In this document: piece by piece, positions 53,545 to 63,636 of the stretch
Position numbering within the stretch: the stretch's first letter is position 1
Layout: each line of letters opens with the position of its first letter
Source of the DNA: JAWKUK01 sp964402175
GTDB lineage: Bacteria > Planctomycetota > UBA1135 > GCA-002686595
DNA: 64,000 nt
Reading direction: 5' to 3'
Assembly (NCBI GenBank): GCA_964402175.1
Contig: CAYOBN010000014.1
Span: 18,770 to 82,769, forward strand
Translations under genes and position numbers: made by a program
The notes under the pieces: generated by a model
What the model saw: only the letters and a program-made list of their open reading frames with translations
Told to the model about the DNA's origin: nothing
Databases searched by the model: none

Positions 53545-56496
53545 TCAGCGCACGAAGACCGCGTCCGTGCCCATCCCTGGGCCGACGACGACCGCGTTGG
53601 AGAAGAGCCGCGCGGTGCCCCGCCACGAGCCCCGGAACACAGGGTGCCCGCGGAACGCGATCACCTGACCCGCGCCGCGGCGCTCGACGGTGAGCCACGC
53701 GGAGCCCGCGATGCGCTCGCGCGCCTCGGGCCAGAGGAGGCCGCCGAGGCGCAGCCGCTCCTCGGTCGCCAAGCGCACCGCCGGGGTGCCGGTCGTCAAC
53801 CACACGTCGTCGCCCGAGTGCTCGACAGCGAGCAGCGCGCCGACCCCAGCCGTGATCCACGCGTCGGGGTGCGCGTCCGCCGCCAGGATCGCGCCGGCGG
53901 GCGAGAACCGCGCCTTCCACGCGTCCTCGCGCGCCGCATCCGGATCCGCCTTCGGCTTGCCGTCACCGTCCTTTTCGTCGCCCTTCTTTTCACCTTCCTG
54001 GGCTTTCTCGGCGCTGGGCTTCTGCTGGGGCACAACCGGCCCATAGAGCGCCTCGGCGTCGACCTGCACCGCGAGCGCCGACCGCTCGCGCACGGCCAGG
54101 AACCGGTACGCGTCCAGGTCCTCGAGCGCGTCGGGGCGCAACACGTTGGACGAGAGCTCGAACGGCTCGCGGGTCAAGTCCGTCGCGGCCCCGCCCAGCG
54201 CGACGAGCGTGCCGCCGGCTTGCACCCACGTCCGCAGCTTGTCCGCGTGCGAGCGCAGCGCGCGCGTCGCGCCCTCGGGGACCACGAGCACGTTGAATCG
54301 GCGCAGATCCTGGCCACCGAACGACTGACAGTCGACGAGCGTCGTGTGCAGACCGAGGTCCTCGTCGAGGTGCCGCCAGAGCGCGCCGAAGTCCGTCGTC
54401 GACACCGGCGTGTTCGAGAGCAGCGCGACCCGCGGCGCCACGAGCAGATGGAAGTGTCGCCCGCCGAGGTCCGGGCCTTCGTCCACCGAGCGCCCCGTCG
54501 CCGCCGACCAGAGCACGCCGCCGCGCTCGCGCACCGCGCGTGCGACGAGCGCATCGACGTCATCGGGCGCCGCACGGTTCTCGTGGCGGCGCAGCACGAA
54601 CGAGCCGCGCGGGAAGGCGCGCAGGACGCTCGCACCACCCGCCTCGGCCACGGTCGCGGTGAAGTCGCGGTCGGACATGTGCACAGCGAGGCCCAGCTCC
54701 AGCATCCGCGCCACGGTCGCAACGCTGCGCGTGTCGTCGCCGTCCAGGAGCCACGCGTATGCGCCCGTCGGGTCCGTGACGGGACCGCTCCAAGCGCGCA
54801 GCTCGCGCAGCGGCTCTTGCGGCACATCGCTCGGCGCGGTCAGCCACCAAGCATCGACGCCGTACTGACGGCCGAGGTCCCACGCAGTGATGTCGTAGAG
54901 CTTCGAGTCCTTACCGCGCTCCAGGTTCTCGCGCTCCTCGCGCAGAGTCTCCGCGTCGATGCGCGGATCGAAGTCGAGGTACGCGCGGACGAGGGCGCCC
55001 TGCGGCTGGGCGGCGGCGACGAGCCACGTCCCCGCGGGGAACGCGCGCGTATCGGCCTTCTCGCCGAGCGCGCCGACCACCGCGCTCGCGGTGAACTCAC
55101 GCGTGGCGCGCATCACTTCGATGCCCTGGCCGACGAGCGTGCGCAAGAGGCGCGCGTGGCGCTCGGGATCCGAGCCCGGCACCACCGCGAAGCTGCGGCC
55201 GGCCCACGGCTCCGGGGGCGCGCAAGCGGCTCTCCTGTGGGCGAGCCAATCGCGCTGGATCGCAGCGCGATGCGCGCGGAAGCTCTCTAGGTTCGCCAAG
55301 CTGACCGCGACCTGTCCGTGCACGGACTCGCGGTACGCGACGACCTCGCCCGATTGGCGGCGCAGCGGCGCACCGATCGTGCGGCCCTGCTCGTAGAGGA
55401 TCCCGATCGCGCCGGTGAGCGAGCCCCACGCATCCGAGTAGATCGGCGCCCACGCATCCGCCCATTCGCGCGTGTAGTACCCCCACGCATACTGGTCGAA
55501 GGCGCGCGCCGCATCGTCAGCGAAGCGGCTCTGCCACGCGCCGAGGGTCGCAGGCAAGTGCGGGTTCTTCGGCGACGACTGCGGATAGAAGAGGAACGTG
55601 TCGAGGCCGCTCATCTCGTGCGCGTCGACGAAGAGCTGCGGCGGCAGGTCCAAGAGCGCGCGCCAACGCGCGCGCGTCTCGGGGGCCTCACCGGCCATCC
55701 AGTCGCGGTTCATGTCGAACAGGTAGTGGTTGCCGCGGCCGTGCGGCCAACGCCCGCGCTGCATAGCGGCGTGGTCGAGGTTCGCGCGGCGCCCCGCGCT
55801 CTGGACGACCATCGAGCGGATGCGCTCGCGCCCGTCGGGGTTGAGGCACGGATCGACGACGATGACGAGCTCGTCGAGCAAACGCTCGAACTCCGGGCCT
55901 TCCGCGGCGACGAGGTGGTACACGACGGGGACCGCCGCTTCGCTCGCCGAGGTCTCATCGCCGTGGATGCCGTAACCCATCCAAGCGACCCCGGGCAGAT
56001 CGGCGAGCAAGCGCTCGGCGTCGGAGTCCGTCAGCCCGCGCGGGTCCGCGAGTCGGCGCACCCCCGCGCGGATCGCGTCGAGCCGCGTGTGGTTCGCGGG
56101 CGACGTCACGATCGCGCGCACGAGCTCGCGCCCTTCGTAGCTCACACCGTAGCTCTCCAGCGTCATACGCGGGCTCTGCTGTGCCCAACGCCGCATGAGC
56201 CACAGGATCTCGTCGTGCGCAGCGAGGCGGCTCCCGACCGGCTGGCCGAGGTACGCCTCGGGCGCCGTGATCGCGTCGCTATAGCGGGCGCCGGGCACAA
56301 ACGGCGCCGTCCAGGCGTGGTCGGCGTCGTCGCCGAACGGCAGCGGCGCAAACGGATCGCCGAGGACCACCTCGCCGCCGACGGCGCCCGGGGCCGCCCC
56401 CGGCCTGTCTCCCTGCGGGACGGCCCAAGCGGTGGATCCGAGGGCGAGAGCGAGGACGTTCAGTGCAGCGCGGCGCGCGGTCGATCGGGGTCGCAT
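53545..56496 (-). CDS. Exported M14 zinc carboxypeptidase, large multidomain
   Basis: This 983-residue protein has a signal peptide (RRAALNVLALALGSTAWAV). The M14 metal site is GIHGDE (His178, Glu181) with His293 in VDAHEMSG, and NPDGRER and FDMNRDW provide substrate-binding context. After the peptidase domain comes a region of about 500 residues including a glutamine-amidotransferase-like fold (LVVPEGATRALRSHADKL, GTLVALGGAATDL) and a charged Lys/Glu/Asp-rich insert (near residue 810). It likely processes peptides or peptidoglycan stem fragments outside the cell. It is divergent from the FHA-protease gene. Confidence 0.88.
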   Translation of the reverse strand: MRPRSTARRAALNVLALALGSTAWAVPQGDRPGAAPGAVGGEVVLGDPFAPLPFGDDADHAWTAPFVPGARYSDAITAPEAYLGQPVGSRLAAHDEILWLMRRWAQQSPRMTLESYGVSYEGRELVRAIVTSPANHTRLDAIRAGVRRLADPRGLTDSDAERLLADLPGVAWMGYGIHGDETSASEAAVPVVYHLVAAEGPEFERLLDELVIVVDPCLNPDGRERIRSMVVQSAGRRANLDHAAMQRGRWPHGRGNHYLFDMNRDWMAGEAPETRARWRALLDLPPQLFVDAHEMSGLDTFLFYPQSSPKNPHLPATLGAWQSRFADDAARAFDQYAWGYYTREWADAWAPIYSDAWGSLTGAIGILYEQGRTIGAPLRRQSGEVVAYRESVHGQVAVSLANLESFRAHRAAIQRDWLAHRRAACAPPEPWAGRSFAVVPGSDPERHARLLRTLVGQGIEVMRATREFTASAVVGALGEKADTRAFPAGTWLVAAAQPQGALVRAYLDFDPRIDAETLREERENLERGKDSKLYDITAWDLGRQYGVDAWWLTAPSDVPQEPLRELRAWSGPVTDPTGAYAWLLDGDDTRSVATVARMLELGLAVHMSDRDFTATVAEAGGASVLRAFPRGSFVLRRHENRAAPDDVDALVARAVRERGGVLWSAATGRSVDEGPDLGGRHFHLLVAPRVALLSNTPVSTTDFGALWRHLDEDLGLHTTLVDCQSFGGQDLRRFNVLVVPEGATRALRSHADKLRTWVQAGGTLVALGGAATDLTREPFELSSNVLRPDALEDLDAYRFLAVRERSALAVQVDAEALYGPVVPQQKPSAEKAQEGEKKGDEKDGDGKPKADPDAAREDAWKARFSPAGAILAADAHPDAWITAGVGALLAVEHSGDDVWLTTGTPAVRLATEERLRLGGLLWPEARERIAGSAWLTVERRGAGQVIAFRGHPVFRGSWRGTARLFSNAVVVGPGMGTDAVFVR

Positions 56497-56574
56497 GGGT
56501 CGTTCTTGGGATGAGCTCTGCGGCGGAGTCTATCCGCGCCGCCACAAGGCGCCGGCGACGGCGGGGGGGCAGCC

Positions 56575-58092
56575 GTGAAGGATCCGTTTGCCAAGCCGGA
56601 CGCGCTGCGCCTGAAGCCCATCGAGGTCGAGGGCTGGCCCGCCCCGATCGACCTCGTCCAGGGCAAGCTGACCCTCGGCCGCAACGCGGACAACGACGTG
56701 GCGCTGCCCGGCGAGAGCTTTCCCTCGGTCTCCGCCCGTCACGCGCGCGTCGAAGAGCGCGGCCGCGAGCTCTGGGTGATCGACCTCGGCTCGCGCAACG
56801 GGACGCTCGTCAACGGCGAGCGCATCACCGAGCGCCTCCTGCGCGCGGGTGACATCGTGCGCCTCGGCACGGTGGGCCCGAAGTTCATGGTCGCGGGCCG
56901 GCGCGCGCTCGATCAGACGGTTTTCGTCGATCCGAAAGCCTTGGGGCTCGCGCCCGAGGTTTCCAAACAAGACGTCGAAGCGCTCGTGGCGCAGAACTCG
57001 CGCCACAGCCGTCGGCGGACGCTGGTCCTAGGCGGGATCCTGTGCGCCGCGATCGCGCTCTTGGGCGCTGATCTCGCACACATCGCGCGTCACGACGAAG
57101 CACAGCGCGCGCAGCTCGCGAGCGAGCTCGTGAGCGTCGGAGAGTCGCTCGAACATCGCCTGACAGAGGTCTGGACTCACCTCGATCGGGCGCAGCCGAA
57201 CCAGGTCCATGCAGCCCAGAACCTGGAGCGCGACAGCGCCGCCGTTGCGGAGCTGAGGCGCGAGATCGACGCGGCGCGAGCAGCGCTGGATTCGACCCGC
57301 GAGCGCATCGCGGGGCTCAGCGAGCTCGAATCGAGCTCGCAAGGTGACCTGCGCTTGGAGCGGGTGTCCGAAGTACGCCGCGCCGTGGTGTTGATCGAGA
57401 GCCGCCTGGTCCTGCGCCATCGTGAAAGCGGCGAGCTCTTGTACGAAGAGCGCGATGGCTTTGGCATTCGACCGAACTTCGAGCGCCGGGGTGAGGTGTT
57501 CGCGTTGGAGTCGACGGGCTCGGGTTTCTGCGTCGCCGCCGACGGCTCGATCATCACGAACACCCACGTGATCTCGATGCCCGAGGACAATCAGGTCCTG
57601 CTCGCGACGAGCATGTTGCCGATCGACCCGGTGCTCGAGCTGCACGCGGTGTTCTCGGGCGAGACGCGGCGGCATTCGGTGAATATCGTGCGTCGCGCGG
57701 ATGAGGGCGTGGACCTGGCGCTCGTGCGCATCGAGCCGTTCGAAGGCATGCCCTACGTCCGGGACCTCGAGCTCGGCGCTGCGCCGCCGGAGCCCGGCAG
57801 CGACATCTTCCTGCTCGGTTTCCCGCTCGGGCACTTCGCGCTACAAGAAGGCGAGCGCGTGATCGCTTCGACGTTCCGCGGGATCCTCTCGCGTTATGTC
57901 GGCGGCCAGCTCCAGGTCGACGCAGGGGTCCACCCCGGCAACAGCGGTGGTCCGATCGTCGACGCCCACGGGCGCGTCATCGGCGTCGTGTTCAGCGTGC
58001 AGTCGCTCCCGGATCAGACGGCGGTCTACACGATCGGCTACGGGATCCCCGTAGCCGAAGTGACGCGTGTTTGGCCCGGCGACAGGGATTGA
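56575..58092 (+). CDS. FHA domain plus trypsin-like serine protease, membrane-anchored
   Basis: This 505-residue protein starts at GTG 56575 behind a G-rich stretch. Order of parts: FHA phosphothreonine-binding domain (about residues 25-95; GRNADND, SARHARVEE, GSRNGTLVNG); one membrane helix (150-168); a coiled coil (172-255); and an HtrA/DegP-type trypsin domain (265-500) with His331 in TNTHVI, Asp380 in EGVDLALV and Ser457 in GNSGGP. No PDZ domain is present. The FHA part should be inside and the protease outside, so cytoplasmic phosphorylation could control envelope proteolysis. Next gene is birA, 21 bp away. Confidence 0.92.
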   Translation: MKDPFAKPDALRLKPIEVEGWPAPIDLVQGKLTLGRNADNDVALPGESFPSVSARHARVEERGRELWVIDLGSRNGTLVNGERITERLLRAGDIVRLGTVGPKFMVAGRRALDQTVFVDPKALGLAPEVSKQDVEALVAQNSRHSRRRTLVLGGILCAAIALLGADLAHIARHDEAQRAQLASELVSVGESLEHRLTEVWTHLDRAQPNQVHAAQNLERDSAAVAELRREIDAARAALDSTRERIAGLSELESSSQGDLRLERVSEVRRAVVLIESRLVLRHRESGELLYEERDGFGIRPNFERRGEVFALESTGSGFCVAADGSIITNTHVISMPEDNQVLLATSMLPIDPVLELHAVFSGETRRHSVNIVRRADEGVDLALVRIEPFEGMPYVRDLELGAAPPEPGSDIFLLGFPLGHFALQEGERVIASTFRGILSRYVGGQLQVDAGVHPGNSGGPIVDAHGRVIGVVFSVQSLPDQTAVYTIGYGIPVAEVTRVWPGDRD

Positions 58093-58098
58093 GTCTGG

Positions 58099-58104
58099 TA
58101 TCGT
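58099..58104 (+). promoter_or_regulatory. -10-like box TATCGT, 9 nt before GTG 58114
   Basis: TATCGT then nine bases then GTG. It lies just past the FHA-protease stop, so birA may start its own near-leaderless transcript. Confidence 0.4.
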
Positions 58105-58113
58105 GCGCGCACC

Positions 58114-58845
58114 GTGCGCACGTTCCGCTACGACACCGTCGATTCCACCAATGAGCGCGCCCTCGCGGCGCTCCTCGCGGGCGATGCGCGCGACGGCGAC
58201 GTGCACATCGCGCGGGCCCAGACCGCAGGTCGCGGGCGGCTCGGACGGCGATGGGAGTCGCCGCCCGGAGAGGGGGTCTACCTGTCGCTCGTCGTGGCCG
58301 CAGCGCTCGTGCCGCCCGTCGGCGCGCTGACGTTGGCGGCGGGCCTCGCGGTGCTCGACACGTGCGCAGAGCTCGGCGCAGAGGGGGCAGTGCTCGACTG
58401 GCCCAACGATGTCGTCGTCGGTGACGCGAAGCTCGCGGGCATCCTGACGGAGAGCCGCGGACTCGATCCCGCCGCGCCCGCGTGGGTGGTGGGCGTCGGG
58501 CTGAACGTCGACCACGGCCGCGCGGTCGCCCAGGTGGGCGCGCAGCGCGCCGTCACCAGCATCGCCGGCGCCGGGGGCCGGGCGGACGCGGCGGCGGCCG
58601 AGGCAGCGCTGGTCGCCGCCCTGCGCCAGCGGGTCGCACAGGCCCTCGCCGCCCCGGGCAAGACCTTCGCGGCGGCCTTCGAGCGCCTCCTCCAGGGCGG
58701 CCAAACGGTCGAGGTCGACTGCGCGGGCGGCATCCACGGGGGCCGCTTCACGGGCCTCGACGCGAAGCGCGGGCTCTGCCTCGACTCGGCGGAGGGGCGG
58801 CGCTGGTTGCCCCTGGCGCACGTCCGCGCGGTGGAGCTGGCCTGA
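58114..58845 (+). CDS. birA: Biotin--[acetyl-CoA-carboxylase] ligase
   Basis: This 243-residue enzyme attaches biotin to acetyl-CoA carboxylase carrier protein. GTG 58114 opens VDSTNERALAALL; the biotin and ATP loop is AGRGRLGRRWESP, followed by DWPNDV and KLAGIL, all family marks. There is no N-terminal helix-turn-helix, so it is the monofunctional type without repressor activity. The C-terminal domain (about residues 195-243) is the SH3-like part. The gene precedes rph across 89 bp. Confidence 0.93.
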   Translation: MRTFRYDTVDSTNERALAALLAGDARDGDVHIARAQTAGRGRLGRRWESPPGEGVYLSLVVAAALVPPVGALTLAAGLAVLDTCAELGAEGAVLDWPNDVVVGDAKLAGILTESRGLDPAAPAWVVGVGLNVDHGRAVAQVGAQRAVTSIAGAGGRADAAAAEAALVAALRQRVAQALAAPGKTFAAAFERLLQGGQTVEVDCAGGIHGGRFTGLDAKRGLCLDSAEGRRWLPLAHVRAVELA

Positions 58846-58864
58846 CGCCTACCGCTGCCGCGGG

Positions 58865-58870
58865 TACACT
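58865..58870 (+). promoter_or_regulatory. Candidate -10 box TACACT upstream of rph
   Basis: TACACT in the gap between birA and rph would give a leader of about 58 nt for the rph-rdgB-lepA-lepB group. Confidence 0.35.
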
Positions 58871-58934
58871 GCGCGGCTCGGCCCCCGCCCGACGATCCTC
58901 GGAGCGCGGCGCCGTACGACAGCCTGAGAGTCTG

Positions 58935-59654
58935 ATGCAACGCCACGACGGCCGCGGCCCGGCGGACCTCCGCCCTATCACGTTTCAGCGCCGTTACACG
59001 ACGCGCGCGCAGGGTTCCGTCCTCGCTTCGTTCGGCGAGACGCGGGTGCTGTGCACGGCGATCGTGCAGGACGGCGTGCCGCACTTCCTCAAAGGCAAGG
59101 GTCGCGGCTGGGTCACGGCCGAGTACGCGATGCTGCCGAGCTCCACGAACGAGCGCAAAGCGCGCGACAAAGCCGGCAAGGTCGATGGGCGCTCCGTCGA
59201 GATCCAGCGCTTGATCGGCCGCGCGCTGCGCGCGGTCGTCGACACGGCGAACCTCACGGAGCGCACGATCTGGATCGACTGCGACGTGCTGCAGGCCGAC
59301 GGCGGGACGCGCACGGCGGCGATCACGGGAGCGTGGGTCGCGCTGCACGATGCGCTCACGTGGATGGATTCGCAGCGCCTCCTGCGCGCTTGGCCGTTGA
59401 CGGGCCAGCTCGGTGCGGTCTCCGTCGGGGTCGTCGGCGGCGTCGCGGTCTGCGACCTCGACTACGCGGAGGACAGCCGCGCGGAGACCGACATGAACCT
59501 CGTGATGACCGACGCGGGTAAGTTCGTCGAGGTGCAAGGCGCAGCCGAAGGCGCGCCGTTCGACCGCGCAGAGCTCGACCAGATGCTGTCGCTCGGCGCC
59601 GGTGGGATCCAGCGCATCTTCGAGCTGCAGAAAGCCGCGCTCGCGACGCCCTGA
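58935..59654 (+). CDS. rph: Ribonuclease PH
   Basis: This 239-residue phosphorolytic 3'-exoribonuclease trims tRNA precursors and takes part in RNA turnover. Family blocks are intact: GSVLASFGETRVLCTA, KGRGWVTAEYAMLPSST, EIQRLIGRALRAV (phosphate-binding Arg region) and DLDYAEDSRAETDMN. Length matches the family. It is followed by rdgB after 15 bp, a common bacterial neighbour pair. Confidence 0.97.
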   Translation: MQRHDGRGPADLRPITFQRRYTTRAQGSVLASFGETRVLCTAIVQDGVPHFLKGKGRGWVTAEYAMLPSSTNERKARDKAGKVDGRSVEIQRLIGRALRAVVDTANLTERTIWIDCDVLQADGGTRTAAITGAWVALHDALTWMDSQRLLRAWPLTGQLGAVSVGVVGGVAVCDLDYAEDSRAETDMNLVMTDAGKFVEVQGAAEGAPFDRAELDQMLSLGAGGIQRIFELQKAALATP

Positions 59655-59669
59655 GCGCGCCCCCTGGCC

Positions 59670-60299
59670 ATGGACCTCCTCCTCGCGTCGGGCAACCCGA
59701 AGAAGCTCGCCGAGCTGTCGCGCCTCGTCGCGGACCTCGGGGTGCACGTGCGCGCGCCGCACGAGGTCGGGCCGTTGCCGGAGGTCGAAGAGGACGGCGC
59801 GACCTTCGAGGCGAACGCGCTGCTGAAGGCGCGCGCCTGGGCCAGGGCCTCCGGGCTCGTCTGCATCGCGGACGACTCCGGCCTCGAGGTGGACGCCCTG
59901 GGCGGCGCGCCTGGGGTGCGCTCGGCGCGCTACGCGGGCGTGCACGGTGATGACGGCGCCAACACCCGGAAGCTCCTGGCGGAGCTCGCCGGGGTCGCCC
60001 CCGCGGCGCGGACGGCCCGGTTCGTGTGCGCGCTGGCGATCGCTGCGCCCGACGGCGCGCTCCTGGCCGCCGCGCGCGGCACCGTCGCCGGTTGCATCGC
60101 CGCCGCCCCGCGCGGCGAAGGTGGCTTCGGCTACGATCCTGTCTTCGAGTGCGAGGACCCTGGCCTGCCCGCGGAGCTCCGCGGGCGGACGTTCGCCGAG
60201 CTCTCCCATGCGGAGAAGGCGCTCGTCAGCCACCGGGGTCGCGCGCTCGCGAACTTGCGTGAGGACCTCCGCGCCCTGGCGCGCGGAGGTGTGAACTGA
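59670..60299 (+). CDS. rdgB: Non-canonical purine NTP pyrophosphatase
   Basis: This 209-residue HAM1/RdgB enzyme hydrolyses dITP, XTP and similar nucleotides to keep them out of DNA and RNA. The family blocks are SGNPKKLAELSR at the N-terminus, FEANALLKARAW, DDSGLEVDALGG and GFGYDPVF. The ATG of lepA starts directly after its TGA, and GGAGGT inside its last codons serves as the lepA ribosome site. Confidence 0.95.
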   Translation: MDLLLASGNPKKLAELSRLVADLGVHVRAPHEVGPLPEVEEDGATFEANALLKARAWARASGLVCIADDSGLEVDALGGAPGVRSARYAGVHGDDGANTRKLLAELAGVAPAARTARFVCALAIAAPDGALLAAARGTVAGCIAAAPRGEGGFGYDPVFECEDPGLPAELRGRTFAELSHAEKALVSHRGRALANLREDLRALARGGVN

Positions 60300-62102
<1,803 letters not shown>

Positions 62103-62108
62103 CCGCCC

Positions 62109-63515
62109 GTGGCGGACACACCGCGGCGGCCCTATCGCGAAGCGCTCGAAGCGAGCGCTTCGGCCCTCATCGTCGCGCTGTTGCTCAAGGCCTTCGTCCT
62201 GGAGGCCTATCGGATCCCGTCGGGCTCGATGCAGCCGACGCTCTTCGGCCACACCGCGGGCGACGGCTCGAGCGTCTCCGACACGGTCCTCGTGGATCGG
62301 TTGGCGTACCTGCGCGGTGACCCGCGGCGCTTCGACGTCGCGGTCTTCCGCTCGCCCCTCGACCGCAGCCGCACGTTCGTGAAGCGCGTGATCGGCTTGC
62401 CCGGCGACACCCTGCGCCTCTGCGGCGGCGACGTCCAGCGCCTGGAGGACGACGGCGCGTGGCGCGCGCTGCAGCGGCCCGACGCGGTGCGGAGCGCGAT
62501 GTGGCTCGCGCTCGAACACGCCGCGGACTGGCACCACGAACACACACGACCCACGGACGCCAGCGCCGACCCGAGCCGCCTCACGGTCCAGCTCGCGCCG
62601 CCGCCGGGAGCGCTGGCGCGCCTCGTCCATCCGAGCGCCGCCGCCGACGGCGACGCCGCCGTGGGCGTGCGGGACCTCTATCGCGACGGGGTCCCCGCGA
62701 GCCTCCGCGCGCGGCTCGCCGAGGGCGGCGGCCGGCACGTCGTGGCCGACCTGCGCCTCGAGTTGGAGCTCACCCCGACGGAGGAAACGCCGTCCCCCAC
62801 GTTCCTCAGGCTGACGCTCGCCGAGCGCGAAGGTGACCTCCGCCAAGCCGCAACGGCGCGCGTCGGGATGCGAGGCGCCGCCGCAGACGCCGGCTTGTCG
62901 ATCGAGGGCCCGCTGCCCTCCGCCGCCCTCGGGGCCGCTGCGCTCCCGGCGCTCGTCCCCGGTGTACCGGCGCGCATCGTCTTCGAGGTCTGTGACGACG
63001 TCGCCCGCTTGGAGGTCTCGCAAGGCGAGACCACCTCGCGCGTGCGAGCGCCGCTCGCGTCGCTCGTCGCCGAGGCCTCCTCCGTGACGATCGAAGCCGA
63101 TGGCCCGCTGACCCTCGCGGTGCACCTCGCGCGCGACGTCCACTACGAATACGGCCGCGCCGCCGTCGAGACCTGGACGGTGCCCGCGGGCCACTATTTC
63201 GTCCTGGGCGACAACACCCAGCGCTCGGTGGACAGCCGCGAATGGCGCCTGGTCCCCTACCGCCGCGGCACCACGGTGGTCCGAGCCGCGAGCGCACCGG
63301 GCGAGAACCCGCTCGTCGCCCTGCAAGAGGCCGCCGAGCCGGTCTGGTACCTCCGCGACGAATGGGGCGAGCGCCACCGCCTGCCCGTCGACGAAGTCGA
63401 CCTCCTCCCCCCGATCGAAGCCCCCTTCGTCCCCCGCGACCACATGGTCGGCCGCACCCTCGCCGCGATCTGGCCCCTGGGCCGCGGCCTGGGCCGGCCA
63501 GAGTGGATCCGTTGA
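62109..63515 (+). CDS. lepB: Signal peptidase I with a large insertion
   Basis: This 468-residue enzyme is much longer than usual type I signal peptidases (about 170-325 residues). GTG 62109 opens with a membrane helix (ALIVALLLKAFVLEAY); the catalytic serine is Ser40 in IPSGSMQPT and the general base is Lys92 in FVKRVIGLPGD. The terminal box is LGDNTQRSVDSREW (Gly367-Asp-Asn). About 270 residues separate Lys92 from this box, including a beta-rich insert (roughly residues 115-350), Ala/Asp-rich, with no family I recognise. It cleaves signal peptides outside the inner membrane; the insert may bind substrates or a partner. Confidence 0.93.
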   Translation: MADTPRRPYREALEASASALIVALLLKAFVLEAYRIPSGSMQPTLFGHTAGDGSSVSDTVLVDRLAYLRGDPRRFDVAVFRSPLDRSRTFVKRVIGLPGDTLRLCGGDVQRLEDDGAWRALQRPDAVRSAMWLALEHAADWHHEHTRPTDASADPSRLTVQLAPPPGALARLVHPSAAADGDAAVGVRDLYRDGVPASLRARLAEGGGRHVVADLRLELELTPTEETPSPTFLRLTLAEREGDLRQAATARVGMRGAAADAGLSIEGPLPSAALGAAALPALVPGVPARIVFEVCDDVARLEVSQGETTSRVRAPLASLVAEASSVTIEADGPLTLAVHLARDVHYEYGRAAVETWTVPAGHYFVLGDNTQRSVDSREWRLVPYRRGTTVVRAASAPGENPLVALQEAAEPVWYLRDEWGERHRLPVDEVDLLPPIEAPFVPRDHMVGRTLAAIWPLGRGLGRPEWIR

Positions 63516-63570
63516 CGGGCGTCCGAGGACCGGCGTCACGGAGCGCGCTCCAGAGCACGAGGCTCCTGCG

Positions 63571-63592
63571 CACGGTTTTCTATAGAGCCGTG
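63571..63592 (+). other. Hairpin in the lepB-downstream gap
   Basis: CACGGTTTT and AGAGCCGTG pair over nine positions (two G-U) around a four-base loop CTAT. It lies 55 bp past the lepB stop and 45 bp before the next start, without a T tract, so either a weak terminator or a leader hairpin. Confidence 0.3.
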
Positions 63593-63636
63593 TGCTACAC
63601 CGTACGCGGACCTGGCATGGCCTCCAGAAGGACACC

